Positions 23,688 to 33,748 of a DNA stretch of 64,000 nt are shown piece after piece; position 1 is the first letter of the stretch, and each line of letters starts with the position of its first letter. The notes beneath the pieces are model-generated. The model saw nothing but the letters and a program-made list of their open reading frames with translations. It did no database searches and was not told the DNA's origin. The DNA lies in NCBI RefSeq assembly GCF_003065405.1, contig NZ_CP026947.1, forward strand, positions 1,302,001 through 1,366,000. Reading direction: 5' to 3'. The DNA is from Corynebacterium yudongzhengii (GTDB lineage Bacteria > Actinomycetota > Actinomycetes > Mycobacteriales > Mycobacteriaceae). A program made the position numbers and the translations under genes.

Positions 23688-23882
23688 TTAGGCCTTGCCG
23701 AGAAGGCGCTTCATGCGCTTGGTGTCCGCCTTGGCGACGTCGGTCGAGCCTTTGAGGTGACGGCGACGCTTGGAGGACATCGACTCCATCAGGTGGCGCT
23801 TGCCGGCCTGGTCACGGCGCAGCTTGCCCTTGCCGGTGGTCTTGATGCGCTTAGCGGCGCCCTTGTGGGTCTTCTGCTTCAT
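23688..23882 (-). CDS. rpmI: 50S ribosomal protein L35
   Basis: 64 residues, strongly basic: MKQKTHKGAAKRIKTTGKGK then HLMESMSSKRRRHLKGSTDVA, the complete L35 pattern. It lies between infC and rplT with short gaps, the standard operon order. Confidence 0.99.
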   Translation of the reverse strand: MKQKTHKGAAKRIKTTGKGKLRRDQAGKRHLMESMSSKRRRHLKGSTDVAKADTKRMKRLLGKA

Positions 23883-23923
23883 GGAGATAGTCCTTAATCG
23901 ACGGTTGTCTTCGGAGACAGGTG

Positions 23924-24445
23924 CTACTTCTTACCCTTGCGGACAGGTCCCAGAACCATGGTCATGTTACGGCCGTCCTGCTTCGGGCGGCTCTGCACGG
24001 TGCCGACGTCAGCAACCTCTTCCGCCAGGCGGTCGAGGATCCGGAAACCGAGCTCCGGACGAGACTGCTCACGACCACGGAACATGATGGTGACCTTGAC
24101 CTTGTTGCCCTTCTCGAGAAAGCGGACCACGTTACCCTTCTTGGTCTCGTAGTCATGCTCATCAATCTTGGGGCGGAACTTCTGTTCCTTGACCACAGTC
24201 TGCTGCTGGTTCTTACGGGATTCGCGGGCCTTCTGGGCCTGCTCATACTTGTACTTGCCGTAGTCCATGATCTTGGCGACCGGCGGTTTCGCGTTCGGGG
24301 CCACCTCGACTAGGTCGAGGTCAGCCTCGTAGGCGACCTTGCGGGCATCGTCGGTGCGCACGACACCAACCTGCTCGCCGGACGGGCCGATCAGACGGAC
24401 CTCCGGAATGCGGATGCGCTCATTGATGCGAGCTTCAGAGCTGAT
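23924..24445 (-). CDS. infC: Translation initiation factor IF-3 with an ATC start codon
   Basis: 173 residues when begun at ATC (24443-24445 on this strand), which sits 5 nt after GAGGAG and gives [20 protein letters not shown], the conserved IF-3 N-terminus. The first ATG/GTG-type codon in frame (GTG at 24361) would remove these conserved 28 residues and has no Shine-Dalgarno. The C-domain ([29 protein letters not shown]) is intact. Rare AUU/AUC/AUA starts are known for infC and let IF-3 repress its own translation, because IF-3 rejects such codons. Confidence 0.93.
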   Translation of the reverse strand: MSSEARINERIRIPEVRLIGPSGEQVGVVRTDDARKVAYEADLDLVEVAPNAKPPVAKIMDYGKYKYEQAQKARESRKNQQQTVVKEQKFRPKIDEHDYETKKGNVVRFLEKGNKVKVTIMFRGREQSRPELGFRILDRLAEEVADVGTVQSRPKQDGRNMTMVLGPVRKGKK

Positions 24446-24526
24446 GTGGACTCCTCAAGTTGATGTGGTAAACGAGATACGCTACCGCGTCGAAAGCGTG
24501 AGGATTCCCTTAACGGCAAAGAAAAA

Positions 24527-24556
24527 CCGCCGGATCCTTCTTGGAAGGACCGGCGG
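24527..24556 (-). terminator. Hairpin plus U-tract upstream of infC (attenuator or terminator)
   Basis: On the minus strand CCGCCGG-T-CCTTC-caa-GAAGG-at-CCGGCGG is followed at once by TTTTTC. It lies 81 nt before the infC start and about 170 nt after the stop of the upstream lipoprotein gene. It may attenuate the ribosomal-protein operon if the promoter is upstream (a TAGTGT -10 lies near 24700), or may simply end the lipoprotein transcript. Confidence 0.7.
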
Positions 24557-24728
24557 AGATACTTCACCGAGAAAGACGCCACGTCTATGGCATCTACTCT
24601 TGACCCTTAACCAATCCTGGTGCGGACGGTATGGGGTGGGATGATCTCCGCTTGCGACCCGAGCCTCAATAAAGAGCTCACGGGTGGTAGTGGCTTAAAC
24701 ACTAGCACCCCGCACGGGCAGTACCAAA

Positions 24729-25619
24729 TCAGCACTCGGTGCGTGTCGGGATGCGGTCGTCGTCAAGCATATCTTTGAACGCCGCGGTCAGCTCGTCGAG
24801 GGCGGCGCGGGCGGTTTCGTGGGAGCCGTCGTCGGGGTGCGCGATGATGGCCACGCCGACGGTGCCACTATCGGTGACCACCGCGCCGAGCTGTCGGTAG
24901 GTGTAGAGGTATTCGTTGGCGGTCTCGAGCTCATCTGACCAGCCACCTTTAACGTGGGCGTCGTCGAGGCCGGCGAGGCCGTCGGACTGCCACTCGACGA
25001 TGTCGCCCATCGCCGCGTAGGTCGGCCCGGCCCCGTCGATGCACTCCAGGTTGGCGGCGAAGCGAGCCTGGTTGATCAGCGGCCAGCTCGCGTTTCCGAA
25101 AGACGAGCCGTAGTAGGTGGTCACGGTGTCGTAGAGGGTGCTGGGGCCGTTGCCTTCCACCATCACCTCCTCGGCCGCGAGGGCGGCGGTTTCGGTATCG
25201 CCGAGGAAGTTCCAGAGGATGCGGGAGGCGTCGTTGTCGGACTCGGTGATGGCCAGCTCGATGACGGAGTCGTCTTCTAGGCCGTTCTGGGTGGCGGCGA
25301 TGGCGATGGGCACCTTGATCGTGGACCACGCGGAAGACTCCCCGTCGACGCCGGCGTGGGCGACGTGCTCGCCGTCGGAAAGCGCGATCCCGGCATCCAC
25401 CTCATACTCGTCGTTGACCGAGGCGATGAGCTCCTCAAGCTCTTCTGCCAGCTCTGCGAAGGCGTCCTCGGGTGCGATACGAGAGGTGGTCGTCGCGGTC
25501 GGCAGCGCGGCGCTTGTGGCCGGAGCGGCGACCTCTTCACTGGCGGGAATCGTGCAGGCGCTGAGTGCCGCCGTGCACGCAATGCTTATCAGCCCGGTGA
25601 GACGCGTCTTCGAGTTCAC
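24729..25619 (-). CDS. Secreted serine hydrolase lipoprotein of the class A beta-lactamase fold
   Basis: 296 residues. The signal peptide ends in the lipobox ALSAC (Cys22), followed by an Ala/Thr/Pro-rich linker. The three active-site elements of the penicillin-recognising fold are visible: SxxK as STIK in WSTIKVPIAIAA (near residue 101), SDN in ITESDNDASRILW, and KTG as KGG in DAHVKGGWSDE. A Glu166-type omega-loop motif is not evident. It could be a beta-lactamase, an esterase or a cell-wall peptidase; the fold is clear, the substrate is not. Confidence 0.82.
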   Translation of the reverse strand: MNSKTRLTGLISIACTAALSACTIPASEEVAAPATSAALPTATTTSRIAPEDAFAELAEELEELIASVNDEYEVDAGIALSDGEHVAHAGVDGESSAWSTIKVPIAIAATQNGLEDDSVIELAITESDNDASRILWNFLGDTETAALAAEEVMVEGNGPSTLYDTVTTYYGSSFGNASWPLINQARFAANLECIDGAGPTYAAMGDIVEWQSDGLAGLDDAHVKGGWSDELETANEYLYTYRQLGAVVTDSGTVGVAIIAHPDDGSHETARAALDELTAAFKDMLDDDRIPTRTEC

Positions 25620-25718
25620 CTGTGACCTGCCTCTCTAGATGTCCACTAGGTATGGCAGTCACTATAGCCCCCTCACTGTTGCCGGCGCCGGACAGCGGGA
25701 CGTTTTCTACAGCGTTTT

Positions 25719-28568
25719 CTACAGCAGCTCGCGCAGGAAGCGGCCGGTATGCGAGGCCTCCACTTGGGCGACATCCTCCGGTGTGCCTTCGGCGACCACT
25801 CGCCCACCACCGGACCCGCCTTCGGGACCCATGTCGATAATCCAGTCTGCAGACTTGATCACATCGAGGTTGTGCTCGATGATGAGCACCGTGTTGCCCT
25901 TGCCCACGAGCGACTGGACCACGAGCATCAGCTTGCGCACGTCCTCGAAGTGCAGGCCGGTGGTCGGCTCGTCGAGGATGTAAATGGTGCGGCCCTTCGA
26001 GCGCTTCTGCAGCTCCGAGGCGAGCTTCACGCGTTGCGCCTCACCGCCGGACAGCGTCGTCGCGGACTGGCCGAGGCGCACGTAACCGAGCCCCACCTCG
26101 ACGAGCGTGTTCAGGTAACGGTGGATCGATCCGATGGGCTCGAAGAACTCGGCGGCCTCGGAGATCGGCATCTCGAGGACCTCGGAGATGTTCTTGCCCT
26201 TGTACTTCACTTCGAGGGTCTCGCGGTTATAGCGCGCTCCCCCACAGACCTCACACGGGACGTAGACATCGGGCAAAAAGTTCATCTCGATCTTCAGGGT
26301 GCCGTCGCCGTGGCACGCCTCGCAGCGCCCGCCCTTGACGTTGAAGGAGAACCGGCCCGCGCTGTAACCACGCACCTTCGCGTCCTGGGTCTCGGCGAAA
26401 AGGTTGCGGATCTTATCGAACACCCCCGTATACGTCGCCGGGTTCGACCTAGGCGTGCGCCCGATCGGCGACTGGTCGATCTGGATGAGCTTATCCAGGT
26501 GCTCGGCGCCCTCGACGCGCTTGGCCCGGCCCGGCACCTGGCGGGCCCGGTTGAGCATGTTGGCCAGGTTCTTCGCCAGGATCTCGTTGATGAGCGTCGA
26601 CTTGCCCGAGCCCGAGACACCCGTCACGCACACCAACAGCCCCAGCGGGATGGAGACATCCACGTTGTTGAGGTTGTTCTCGCGGGCGCCGACAATCTTG
26701 AGCTGGCGTTGCTTATCGACGGCCCGCCGCGACTGTGGCACCCCCAGCACCTTGCGGCCGGAGAGGTAGTCACCGGTCAACGAGTTCTCTACGTTTTCGA
26801 TGCCGGCGGGCTCACCCTGGTAGATGATCTCGCCGCCGTATTCGCCGGCGAAGGGGCCGACATCGACAAGCCAGTCGGACTCGCGGATGGTCTCCTCGTC
26901 GTGCTCGACGACAACGAGCGTGTTGCCAAGGTCGCGCAGCTTCTTCAGCGTGGCAATGAGGCGTTGGTTGTCGCGCTGGTGCAAGCCGATCGAGGGCTCG
27001 TCGAGCACATAGAGCACGCCGGCGAGCCCGGCGCCGATCTGCGTGGCGAGCCGGATACGCTGCGCCTCGCCACCGGAGAGCGTGCCGGCGGCGCGGTCGA
27101 GGGTGAGGTAGGTCAGGCCGACGTCGATAAGAAACTGCAGCCGGGCCTGGACCTCCCGCAGCACGGGCTCGGCGATCATCTTCTCGCGGTGATCGAGCTC
27201 GAGCTCGGCCAGGTACGCCGAGGAGTCCTCGATGGACAGCTCGGTGAGCCCGGCGATCGAGAGTTCCCGGCCGCTGCGATCAGCGACCCGCACCGCAAGG
27301 ATTTCCGGCTTGAGGCGGGTGCCGTTACACGTCGGGCACGCGACCTGGCGAGTATAAGCGAGGAAGCGTTCCTTCTGGTGCTCCGAGTCGGCCTGCTCGA
27401 GCTTCCGGCTCATCCAGCCGCGCACGCCCTCGAAGGGCGCGGACCAGTTGCGCATCCGCCCGAAGCGATTCTTGTAGCGCACCGAGACCTGGATGTCGAT
27501 GCCGTTGACGATCGCCTTGCGCTGCTTGGCGCTCAGCTCCGAGAACGGCGTCGTGGGGTCGAAGCCCATTTCGCTGGCGAGGCCGTCGATAAGCTTCTCG
27601 AAGTACTTCTTGTTCGGCGAGGAGGTCCACGGCTGCACGCACGCGTTCGCCGGGGCGTCCGGGTCCGGGATCACCAGGTCGATGTCCACCTCGTTGCGGG
27701 TGCCGATGCCCTCGCACGCCGGGCAGGCGCCATAAGGCGAGTTGAAGGAGAAGGCGCGCGGCTCGTACTCGTCGAGGTCGATCTCGTGGCCGTTCGGGCA
27801 CGCCATCTTCTCGGAGAAGATGCGGCTGCGCTCCGGGTCGTCCTCCTCGCGTTCGACCCAGTCGATGACCACGAGGCCGTCGGCAAGCTTGAGGGCCTGC
27901 TCGACGGAGTCGGTGAGGCGCTGCTTCTGGGAGGCTTTCACCGTCAGCCGGTCGATGACGACGTCGATGTCGTGCTTGATCTGCTTCTTCAGCTTCGGCG
28001 GGTCGGAGAGCTGGTGCATCTCGCCGTCGATCCGCACGCGGTTGAAGCCCTGCGAGGCGAGGTCGCTGAACAGGTCGACGAACTCGCCCTTGCGGGTGCG
28101 CACCACCGGCGCGAGCACCTGGAATTTGGTGCGCTCCTCGGCCTCTAGCACCTGGTCGACGATCTGCTGCGGGGTCTGGCGCTCAATGGCTTCGTCGCAC
28201 ACCGGGCAGTGCGGCGTGCCCGCGCGCGCGAAGAGCAGACGCAGGTAGTCATAGATCTCGGTGATGGTGCCCACCGTCGAGCGCGGGTTGCGGTTCGTCG
28301 ACTTCTGGTCGATGGACACCGCCGGCGACAGCCCGTCGATGTAGTCCACATCGGGCTTATCCATCTGCCCTAAGAACATGCGGGCATATGAGCTTAAGGA
28401 TTCGACATAGCGGCGCTGGCCCTCCGCGAAGATGGTGTCGAACGCCAGCGAAGACTTTCCGGATCCGGACAACCCGGTGAACACGACCATTTTGTCGCGT
28501 GGCAGTTCGACGTCGACATCCTTGAGGTTGTGCTCGCGCGCTCCCTGCACTGTGATGCGATCAGCCAC
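25719..28568 (-). CDS. uvrA: Excinuclease ABC subunit A
   Basis: 949 residues from the GTG giving [18 protein letters not shown]; the frame is open 51 codons further but that part is not UvrA-like. UvrA is the damage-recognition ATPase of nucleotide excision repair. Seen are two ABC modules (Walker [15 protein letters not shown] and [13 protein letters not shown]; signatures [12 protein letters not shown] and [12 protein letters not shown]) and zinc modules CPVC...CPNGH, CPAC, and CEACHGDG...CEVCGG. UvrB is encoded 5 kb away on the same strand. A partial LexA-like box lies upstream. Confidence 0.97.
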   Translation of the reverse strand: MADRITVQGAREHNLKDVDVELPRDKMVVFTGLSGSGKSSLAFDTIFAEGQRRYVESLSSYARMFLGQMDKPDVDYIDGLSPAVSIDQKSTNRNPRSTVGTITEIYDYLRLLFARAGTPHCPVCDEAIERQTPQQIVDQVLEAEERTKFQVLAPVVRTRKGEFVDLFSDLASQGFNRVRIDGEMHQLSDPPKLKKQIKHDIDVVIDRLTVKASQKQRLTDSVEQALKLADGLVVIDWVEREEDDPERSRIFSEKMACPNGHEIDLDEYEPRAFSFNSPYGACPACEGIGTRNEVDIDLVIPDPDAPANACVQPWTSSPNKKYFEKLIDGLASEMGFDPTTPFSELSAKQRKAIVNGIDIQVSVRYKNRFGRMRNWSAPFEGVRGWMSRKLEQADSEHQKERFLAYTRQVACPTCNGTRLKPEILAVRVADRSGRELSIAGLTELSIEDSSAYLAELELDHREKMIAEPVLREVQARLQFLIDVGLTYLTLDRAAGTLSGGEAQRIRLATQIGAGLAGVLYVLDEPSIGLHQRDNQRLIATLKKLRDLGNTLVVVEHDEETIRESDWLVDVGPFAGEYGGEIIYQGEPAGIENVENSLTGDYLSGRKVLGVPQSRRAVDKQRQLKIVGARENNLNNVDVSIPLGLLVCVTGVSGSGKSTLINEILAKNLANMLNRARQVPGRAKRVEGAEHLDKLIQIDQSPIGRTPRSNPATYTGVFDKIRNLFAETQDAKVRGYSAGRFSFNVKGGRCEACHGDGTLKIEMNFLPDVYVPCEVCGGARYNRETLEVKYKGKNISEVLEMPISEAAEFFEPIGSIHRYLNTLVEVGLGYVRLGQSATTLSGGEAQRVKLASELQKRSKGRTIYILDEPTTGLHFEDVRKLMLVVQSLVGKGNTVLIIEHNLDVIKSADWIIDMGPEGGSGGGRVVAEGTPEDVAQVEASHTGRFLRELL

Positions 28569-28605
28569 GTAAGGGCCCCGCCTTTCTCGTCGGTGGCAAA
28601 CATAT

Positions 28606-28621
28606 CCGAACATACCAGCGA
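28606..28621 (-). promoter_or_regulatory. Possible degenerate LexA (SOS) box before uvrA
   Basis: The minus-strand sequence TCGCTGGTATGTTCGG keeps the right half (TGTTCG) and the outer TCG of the actinobacterial SOS consensus TCGAACNNNNGTTCGA but has lost the left core. uvrA is an SOS gene in many actinobacteria. Weak evidence. Confidence 0.3.
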
Positions 28622-28665
28622 TCGCCACGGTGAGGATATTCCCGGTGCTCGCTACGCTGGGCTTC

Positions 28666-29274
28666 ATGACTGCCAATGAGGAACTGAAACTCGCCCATAT
28701 CTCCGTCGGCGACATGGACAATAACGTCTATCTTTTGCACGACGACACCGAGGGGCTGCTTATCGACGCCGCCGACAACGCCGACGCCATCATGGACATG
28801 GCGAAGGAGGTCGGGGTGAAGATCACCAACGTGCTGACCACTCACCGCCACGAGGACCACACCCGCGCGCTGCCCGAGATCCTCGAGCGCACCGGTGCCC
28901 GCCACTTAAGCTCCTTTCTCGACTCACCGGCGCTGCCCAGCCCGGTCGACGTCGAGCTCGATCACGGCGACACCATCGACTTCGCAGGCCACGAGCTGCC
29001 GGTCTTCATCCTGCGCGGCCACACCCCCGGCGGTGCCGGCGTGGCGGCGCGTATCAACGGCGTGCCCTGCCTCTTCGTCGGCGACAGCCTGTTTCCCGGC
29101 GGCGTGGGCAAGACCTACTCCGAGGGCAACTTCATCCGCCTGTTCAAGGACGTCCGCGACCGCCTCTTCGAGGTCTTCCGCGACGAGTCCATCGTCTACC
29201 CCGGCCACGGGGATTCCACCACTCTCGGCGCAGAGCGCCCGAAGCTCGACGAGTGGTGGGAGCGTCGCTGGTAA
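28666..29274 (+). CDS. MBL-fold metallo-hydrolase (glyoxalase II-like)
   Basis: 202 residues from the ATG at 28666 ([24 protein letters not shown]); a TACGCT -10 ends 7 nt before it, so the message is probably leaderless. The metal motif HRHEDH in [14 protein letters not shown], the second His in [11 protein letters not shown], the Asp in [13 protein letters not shown] and the final His in [12 protein letters not shown] are all intact. It divides from uvrA, a neighbourhood common in actinobacteria. The substrate, thioester or otherwise, is unknown. Confidence 0.9.
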   Translation: MTANEELKLAHISVGDMDNNVYLLHDDTEGLLIDAADNADAIMDMAKEVGVKITNVLTTHRHEDHTRALPEILERTGARHLSSFLDSPALPSPVDVELDHGDTIDFAGHELPVFILRGHTPGGAGVAARINGVPCLFVGDSLFPGGVGKTYSEGNFIRLFKDVRDRLFEVFRDESIVYPGHGDSTTLGAERPKLDEWWERRW

Positions 29275-29346
29275 TTCCCGCACCCGCCGCCTCCGAAACA
29301 GGTACAGTGGGACGGCGAAACATAAGCAATGCAAGGAGCAACTGAC

Positions 29347-30306
29347 ATGATCCGTAAGATCGCCCGCCCGATGCTCGCGTCCGTCTACATCGTGGACGGC
29401 GTCGATACCCTGGCGAACACCCAGGCCCACGTCGATGAGACGCAGTCGGTGCTCGACAAGCTGCGTGCTGCCCTGCCGCGCGACTACGCCAAGCAGGCCC
29501 CCGACAACCCCGAGCTGATCGCCCGCATCCTCGGCGGCACCAAGGTCGGCGCTGGCTCCCTGCTGGCCATCGGCAAGTTCCCGCGCCTATCCGCCGGTCT
29601 GCTCGCGGCCACCACCGTGCCCACCATCGTGGGCCGCTACGCCTTCTGGGAGTCCGATGACTCCAAGGAGAAGTCCTCCAAGCGCAATGGCTTCCTCACC
29701 CACGTCGCCCTGCTCGGCGGCCTGGGCATTACTTCCATGGACACCCAGGGCAAGCCGGGCCTGGCGTGGCGCGCCTCCCACGCGGCGCAGGATGCCCAGA
29801 AGTCCATCCAGAAGGCGCTGCCCACCCAGTCCGAGTCCGAGAGCGCCTTGGACAACGCCAGCGAGTGGATCTCGTCCAAGGCCAACCAGGCCCAGGACGC
29901 CGCGCAGAAGGTCTACAGCGACGTCAGCGACTACGTCGATGAGAACAAGGACGACTGGAAGAAGCAGGCCCAGTCCGCCGCCGCCAGCGCCGGCCAGTTC
30001 TTCGACCAGGCTCGCGAGCAGGGCCGCGCCCTGGCCGACGACGTGCAGAAGAACGCCCCGAAGTGGGCCGAGACCGCCCGCAAGGACGGCCGCAAGTGGC
30101 TCGACCAGATCCAGGACGACTCGAAGCTCGCCAAGAAGGGCCTGGTGAAGAAGGCCCGCAAGGCGCAGAAGCGCGCCCAGGACGCCGCGCAGAAGGCGGA
30201 GAAGAAGCACGGCCGCGGTGGCAACCGTGCCGCCAACAAGGCCCTGAAGCTGCAGAACGAGGCCGACAAGGTCATCCGCCGCGCCATCAAGAAGTTCGAA
30301 GACTAA
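29347..30306 (+). CDS. DoxX family membrane protein with long basic coiled-coil tail
   Basis: 319 residues from the ATG at 29347, preceded by AAGGAG. The N-terminal about 125 residues are DoxX-like (IARPMLASVYIVDGVDTLAN; VGAGSLLAIGKFPRLSAGLLAATTVPTIVG) with three or four membrane segments. The C-terminal about 180 residues are Ala/Lys/Gln-rich and predicted helical (SKANQAQDAAQKVYSDVSDYVDENKDDW and KKARKAQKRAQDAAQKAEKK), resembling YtxH or apolipoprotein-like stress proteins. The role is unknown; the charged tail should be cytoplasmic. Confidence 0.85.
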   Translation: MIRKIARPMLASVYIVDGVDTLANTQAHVDETQSVLDKLRAALPRDYAKQAPDNPELIARILGGTKVGAGSLLAIGKFPRLSAGLLAATTVPTIVGRYAFWESDDSKEKSSKRNGFLTHVALLGGLGITSMDTQGKPGLAWRASHAAQDAQKSIQKALPTQSESESALDNASEWISSKANQAQDAAQKVYSDVSDYVDENKDDWKKQAQSAAASAGQFFDQAREQGRALADDVQKNAPKWAETARKDGRKWLDQIQDDSKLAKKGLVKKARKAQKRAQDAAQKAEKKHGRGGNRAANKALKLQNEADKVIRRAIKKFED

Positions 30307-30342
30307 CTCGCCCCTTCGGCTAGCCGCAGCCTAGCCACCCAC

Positions 30343-30395
30343 CGCCCGCCTTTTGCGCCCTCTTCTTTCCGAGGGCCGCAGCCGGCGGGCGTTTT
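30343..30395 (+). terminator. Terminator after the DoxX gene
   Basis: CGCCCGCC (30343-30350) pairs with GGCGGGCG (30384-30391) around an inner GCGCCCTC/GAGGGC stem, followed by TTTTGTG. Confidence 0.8.
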
Positions 30396-30446
30396 GTGTG
30401 GGGCTGTTAAACTGGAGGCCTTTGACGTCGAGAAGCGAGGTGTGGC

Positions 30447-32657
30447 ATGGGCAAGCCGGATTCCGCCGAGATCCGCGCGGAACAGGCATATGTGGACGGC
30501 CTCTTCGCCCGCCTGGACGCGGAGGTCCGGCGTGCTAACGAGCGCCTCGCCGTTGTCCAGGCCGAGGTGGACCCGGCGAACCCCGATAACGTCGATGCGC
30601 TCATGCGCCGCGAGACCGAGTATCACTCGCTGAACTCCAAGCTCGACCGCCTCAACCTCGCCCAGCTCGGCCTGGTGTTCGGCCGCATCGACATCGAGAC
30701 CGAGGAGGTGGAAAATCCCGCCGACGGCGACGAGAGCGTCGATCGCCGCTACATCGGCCGCATGGGTCTCGACGACCGCGAGGACAACTACCGCACCCTG
30801 CTGCTCGACTGGCGCGCGCCCATGGCTCGTCCTTTCTACTTAGCGACGACCGCCCAGCCCGAAGGCGTGCGCACCCGCCGGCACATCCGCACCCGCGGCC
30901 GGACGGTCACGGGTGTCGACGACGAGGTCCTCTCCGGTGCCGATATCGGTGACGATCGCGGCGGCGTGGGCAGCGAGGTCGCGCTACACCGGGCCATGAA
31001 TGCGGCGCGTACGGGGCATATGCGCTCGATCGTCGAGACGATCCAGCGCGAGCAAGACGCGATCATCCGCGATCCCAACCGCGGGGTCATGGTGGTCAAC
31101 GGCGGGCCTGGCACCGGCAAGACGGCCGTCGCGCTGCACCGGGTGGCGTATCTGCTCTACACCTACCGCGAGCGGCTCTCGTCGACCGGCGTGCTCATCG
31201 TCGGGCCGAATGCGACGTTCCTCGACTACATTTCTCGGGTGCTCCCGGAGCTCGGCGAGACGGGCGTGGTGCTCAGCACCGTCGGCGAGATGTATCCGGG
31301 GATTAGCCCTACCGCCGAGGAATCGCTGCTCTCGCGTGAGGTCAAGGGCTCGGCCGAGATGGTCACCATCCTCACCCAGGCGGTGCGTGACTACCAGGTC
31401 CTGCCCACACGTGCGCGCACGGTGCGTTCCGGGTCGATCGAGCTGCGCGTGGATGCCGCGATGGTCAAGGCCGCGCGCACGCGGGCGCGTCGCTCGCGGA
31501 AACCGCACAACGTCGCGCGCAGGCTTTTTGCCGAGCACCTCATCGACCAGCTCGCCCACCAGCTCGCCGAACGCATCGGCGCCGATCCTTTAGGTGGTGA
31601 TAACCTGCTCTCGGGCGCGGATGTGGACCAGCTCCACGACGACCTCGCCGAAGAAGACCAGGTCAACGCGTTAATCGACGAGTTCTTCCCCGTGCTCACC
31701 CCCACCGGGGTACTCGCGGCGCTGCTCAGCGACAAGGACGCGATCGCCTCGGCGGCGGCCGGCTATGACGAGGACACCCACGCCGCGCTGTACCGGCCGG
31801 AAGGCACCGGGTGGCAGGCCTCGGACGCCGCGCTTCTCGACGAGCTGCGTGAGCTCATCGGCGACGCCCCCACCACGGTGACGGAGGAGGAAGGCGACGA
31901 GGCCCGCGCCGCGTGGCGCCAGGAGCTCGAGGACGCGGAGAACGCGATCGACATCCTCTCGTCTTCCGATAGCACGGACAATGACGATGACCTCTTCGAA
32001 GCCGAGATCCTCTCGGCCGCGGACGTGATCGATGCGGAAACGCTCGCGCGCCGGCAGGAGGTGCGGGATCAGCGTTCGACCGCGCAGCGTGCCCGCGAAG
32101 ACCACGACTGGGCGTACGGGCACGTGATCGTCGACGAGGCCCAGGAGCTCACGCCTATGGAGTGGCGGATGGTGTTTCGGCGCTCGCCTGCCCGGTGGAT
32201 GACGCTGGTAGGCGATACCGCGCAGACCTCGTCGCCGGCGGGTATCGAGTCCTGGGAGGAGGCGTTGGCGGACTTCGTCGGCACGCGTTTCCGCCTGCAC
32301 GAGCTCACGGTGAACTACCGCACCCCCGTGGAGATCATGCAGGTGGCCAACCGGATTCTGGCCGTCATCGACCCGGAGGCCGCTCCGGCCGAGGCCATCC
32401 GCGAATCCGGCCGCGAGGTGAACTACCTGCCAGAGGACACGGACCCGGCTACGCTCAGCTTCGATGAGGGCCTGGTCAAGGTGATCGACGCTAGCAACGT
32501 AGCCGAGATCAAGGGCCTGGAGTTCGACCACGTGGTGGTGGTGCGTCCCACAGAGATCGTCGAAGCCTCCCCGCAGGGCTGGCAGGACCTCTACGTGGCG
32601 GTCACCCGCGCCACGCAGAGCCTGACGGTGATCGGGCCGCTGCCCGATGCGGTGTAG
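30447..32657 (+). CDS. helD: HelD-type SF1 helicase-like RNA polymerase recycling factor
   Basis: 736 residues. The N-terminal antiparallel coiled coil (AEQAYVDGLFARLDAEVRRANERL) is the arm that in HelD enters the RNA polymerase secondary channel. The conserved segment LLLDWRAPMARPFYLAT, Walker A NGGPGTGKTAVALHR, Walker B HVIVDEAQELTPMEWRM and motifs LVGDTAQTS, LTVNYRTPVEIM and VAVTRATQSL follow. Actinobacterial HelD/HelR proteins remove stalled RNA polymerase and can protect against rifamycins. The gene stands alone. Confidence 0.92.
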   Translation: MGKPDSAEIRAEQAYVDGLFARLDAEVRRANERLAVVQAEVDPANPDNVDALMRRETEYHSLNSKLDRLNLAQLGLVFGRIDIETEEVENPADGDESVDRRYIGRMGLDDREDNYRTLLLDWRAPMARPFYLATTAQPEGVRTRRHIRTRGRTVTGVDDEVLSGADIGDDRGGVGSEVALHRAMNAARTGHMRSIVETIQREQDAIIRDPNRGVMVVNGGPGTGKTAVALHRVAYLLYTYRERLSSTGVLIVGPNATFLDYISRVLPELGETGVVLSTVGEMYPGISPTAEESLLSREVKGSAEMVTILTQAVRDYQVLPTRARTVRSGSIELRVDAAMVKAARTRARRSRKPHNVARRLFAEHLIDQLAHQLAERIGADPLGGDNLLSGADVDQLHDDLAEEDQVNALIDEFFPVLTPTGVLAALLSDKDAIASAAAGYDEDTHAALYRPEGTGWQASDAALLDELRELIGDAPTTVTEEEGDEARAAWRQELEDAENAIDILSSSDSTDNDDDLFEAEILSAADVIDAETLARRQEVRDQRSTAQRAREDHDWAYGHVIVDEAQELTPMEWRMVFRRSPARWMTLVGDTAQTSSPAGIESWEEALADFVGTRFRLHELTVNYRTPVEIMQVANRILAVIDPEAAPAEAIRESGREVNYLPEDTDPATLSFDEGLVKVIDASNVAEIKGLEFDHVVVVRPTEIVEASPQGWQDLYVAVTRATQSLTVIGPLPDAV

Positions 32658-32678
32658 GGCCTTTACTTCCCTAGCGTT

Positions 32679-33119
32679 TTATTTGACCGTGTGCACGATC
32701 ATGACGTCGCAGTCGGACTGACGCGCGACGTCCGCGGGCACGGAACCGAGCAGGCGGCCGGTCAGGGAGTTAATCCCGCGGTTGCCCACCACCAAAAGGT
32801 CCGCGTTGTTGTCGTTGACGATCGACATGAGCGCTTGGACCGGGGTGCCGGAGCGCACGGCCAGCTCGATGTTCTCGACGCCGAAGCTGCGCGCGTGATC
32901 GGCGCCGGCCTCGAGGTTCTTCTGGGCGTTCTCATCGCCGAGGATGGTCACGGAGTCCTGGCGCAGCGCCTTGTTCGCCTCTTCCTTGTTCTCGTAGTAG
33001 GCGCAACCGATGATCAGCCGGGCGTCGAAGGCCGCGGCGAGGCGGGCGGCGCGCTCGACGGCGAGCATGGACGACTTCGATCCGTCGGTGCCCACGACGA
33101 TCCTGGCGTAATCACTCAT
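32679..33119 (-). CDS. Universal stress protein (UspA family)
   Basis: 146 residues, single Usp domain: MSDYARIVVGTDGSKSSMLAVERAARLAAAFDA at the N-terminus and the ATP-binding G-x2-G-x9-G(S) motif in VVGNRGINSLTGRLLGSVPADVARQ near the end. ATP-binding Usps respond to starvation and energy stress. It is tandem with a related gene 92 bp upstream. Confidence 0.95.
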   Translation of the reverse strand: MSDYARIVVGTDGSKSSMLAVERAARLAAAFDARLIIGCAYYENKEEANKALRQDSVTILGDENAQKNLEAGADHARSFGVENIELAVRSGTPVQALMSIVNDNNADLLVVGNRGINSLTGRLLGSVPADVARQSDCDVMIVHTVK

Positions 33120-33211
33120 GGTGATCCTTTCAAACTCCGTTCCAGCAACAGCTCGGGGATTACTTTAGCAATCAAGGACGCCGGCTTTTCACCCGCGGCG
33201 CCCGGGCGGGG

Positions 33212-33661
33212 TTACTTGTCCTCGGTCTGGACCAGGACAACGTCGCAGGTGGAGCGGCGAGCGATCTCGGTCGGGATGTTGCCGAAGACGCGGCCGGTCA
33301 AAGACGACATGCCCTTGTTGCCGATGACGATGGCGTCCGCGCTGGTGTCCTCCACCGCGGCGAGCAGGGCGTTGACCGGGGTGCCGGAGCGGCGCTCGAG
33401 CTTGATGTCGGTGACCTCTTCCTCGCGGGCGATGGCCTCGGCCTCGCGGAGGTACTCGTCGGCGCGGTTGTCGCTGACGACCGGCAGGGTGGAGACGTTC
33501 CGGTTCGGGGAGTTCAGCAGCGAGCCGGAGTTGCTGTAGAAGGCACACACGATAACCAGTGTCGCGTCGAAGGCGCGGGCCATGGCGGCCGCGTGCCGCA
33601 CGGCGACGAGCGAGGTATCGGAACCGTCGGTGCCTACCACGAGGGTCTTGTAGCTGTACAT
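33212..33661 (-). CDS. Universal stress protein (UspA family), second copy
   Basis: 149 residues with the same architecture as the neighbouring copy: LVVGTDGSDTSLVAVRHAAAMARAF near the start and the nucleotide motif VIGNKGMSSLTGRVFGNIPTEIARR at the end. The two share the same layout but differ over much of their length, so this is an old duplication. It is probably co-transcribed with the downstream copy. Confidence 0.95.
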   Translation of the reverse strand: MYSYKTLVVGTDGSDTSLVAVRHAAAMARAFDATLVIVCAFYSNSGSLLNSPNRNVSTLPVVSDNRADEYLREAEAIAREEEVTDIKLERRSGTPVNALLAAVEDTSADAIVIGNKGMSSLTGRVFGNIPTEIARRSTCDVVLVQTEDK

Positions 33662-33748
33662 GTTTTCGTGCTCCTTACACTGGCGCGCCGAAGCGCGCGA
33701 GACTTGCCTATTGATTCCTTAATAGCACAGCAGGTGCGCCGCGGCGGA

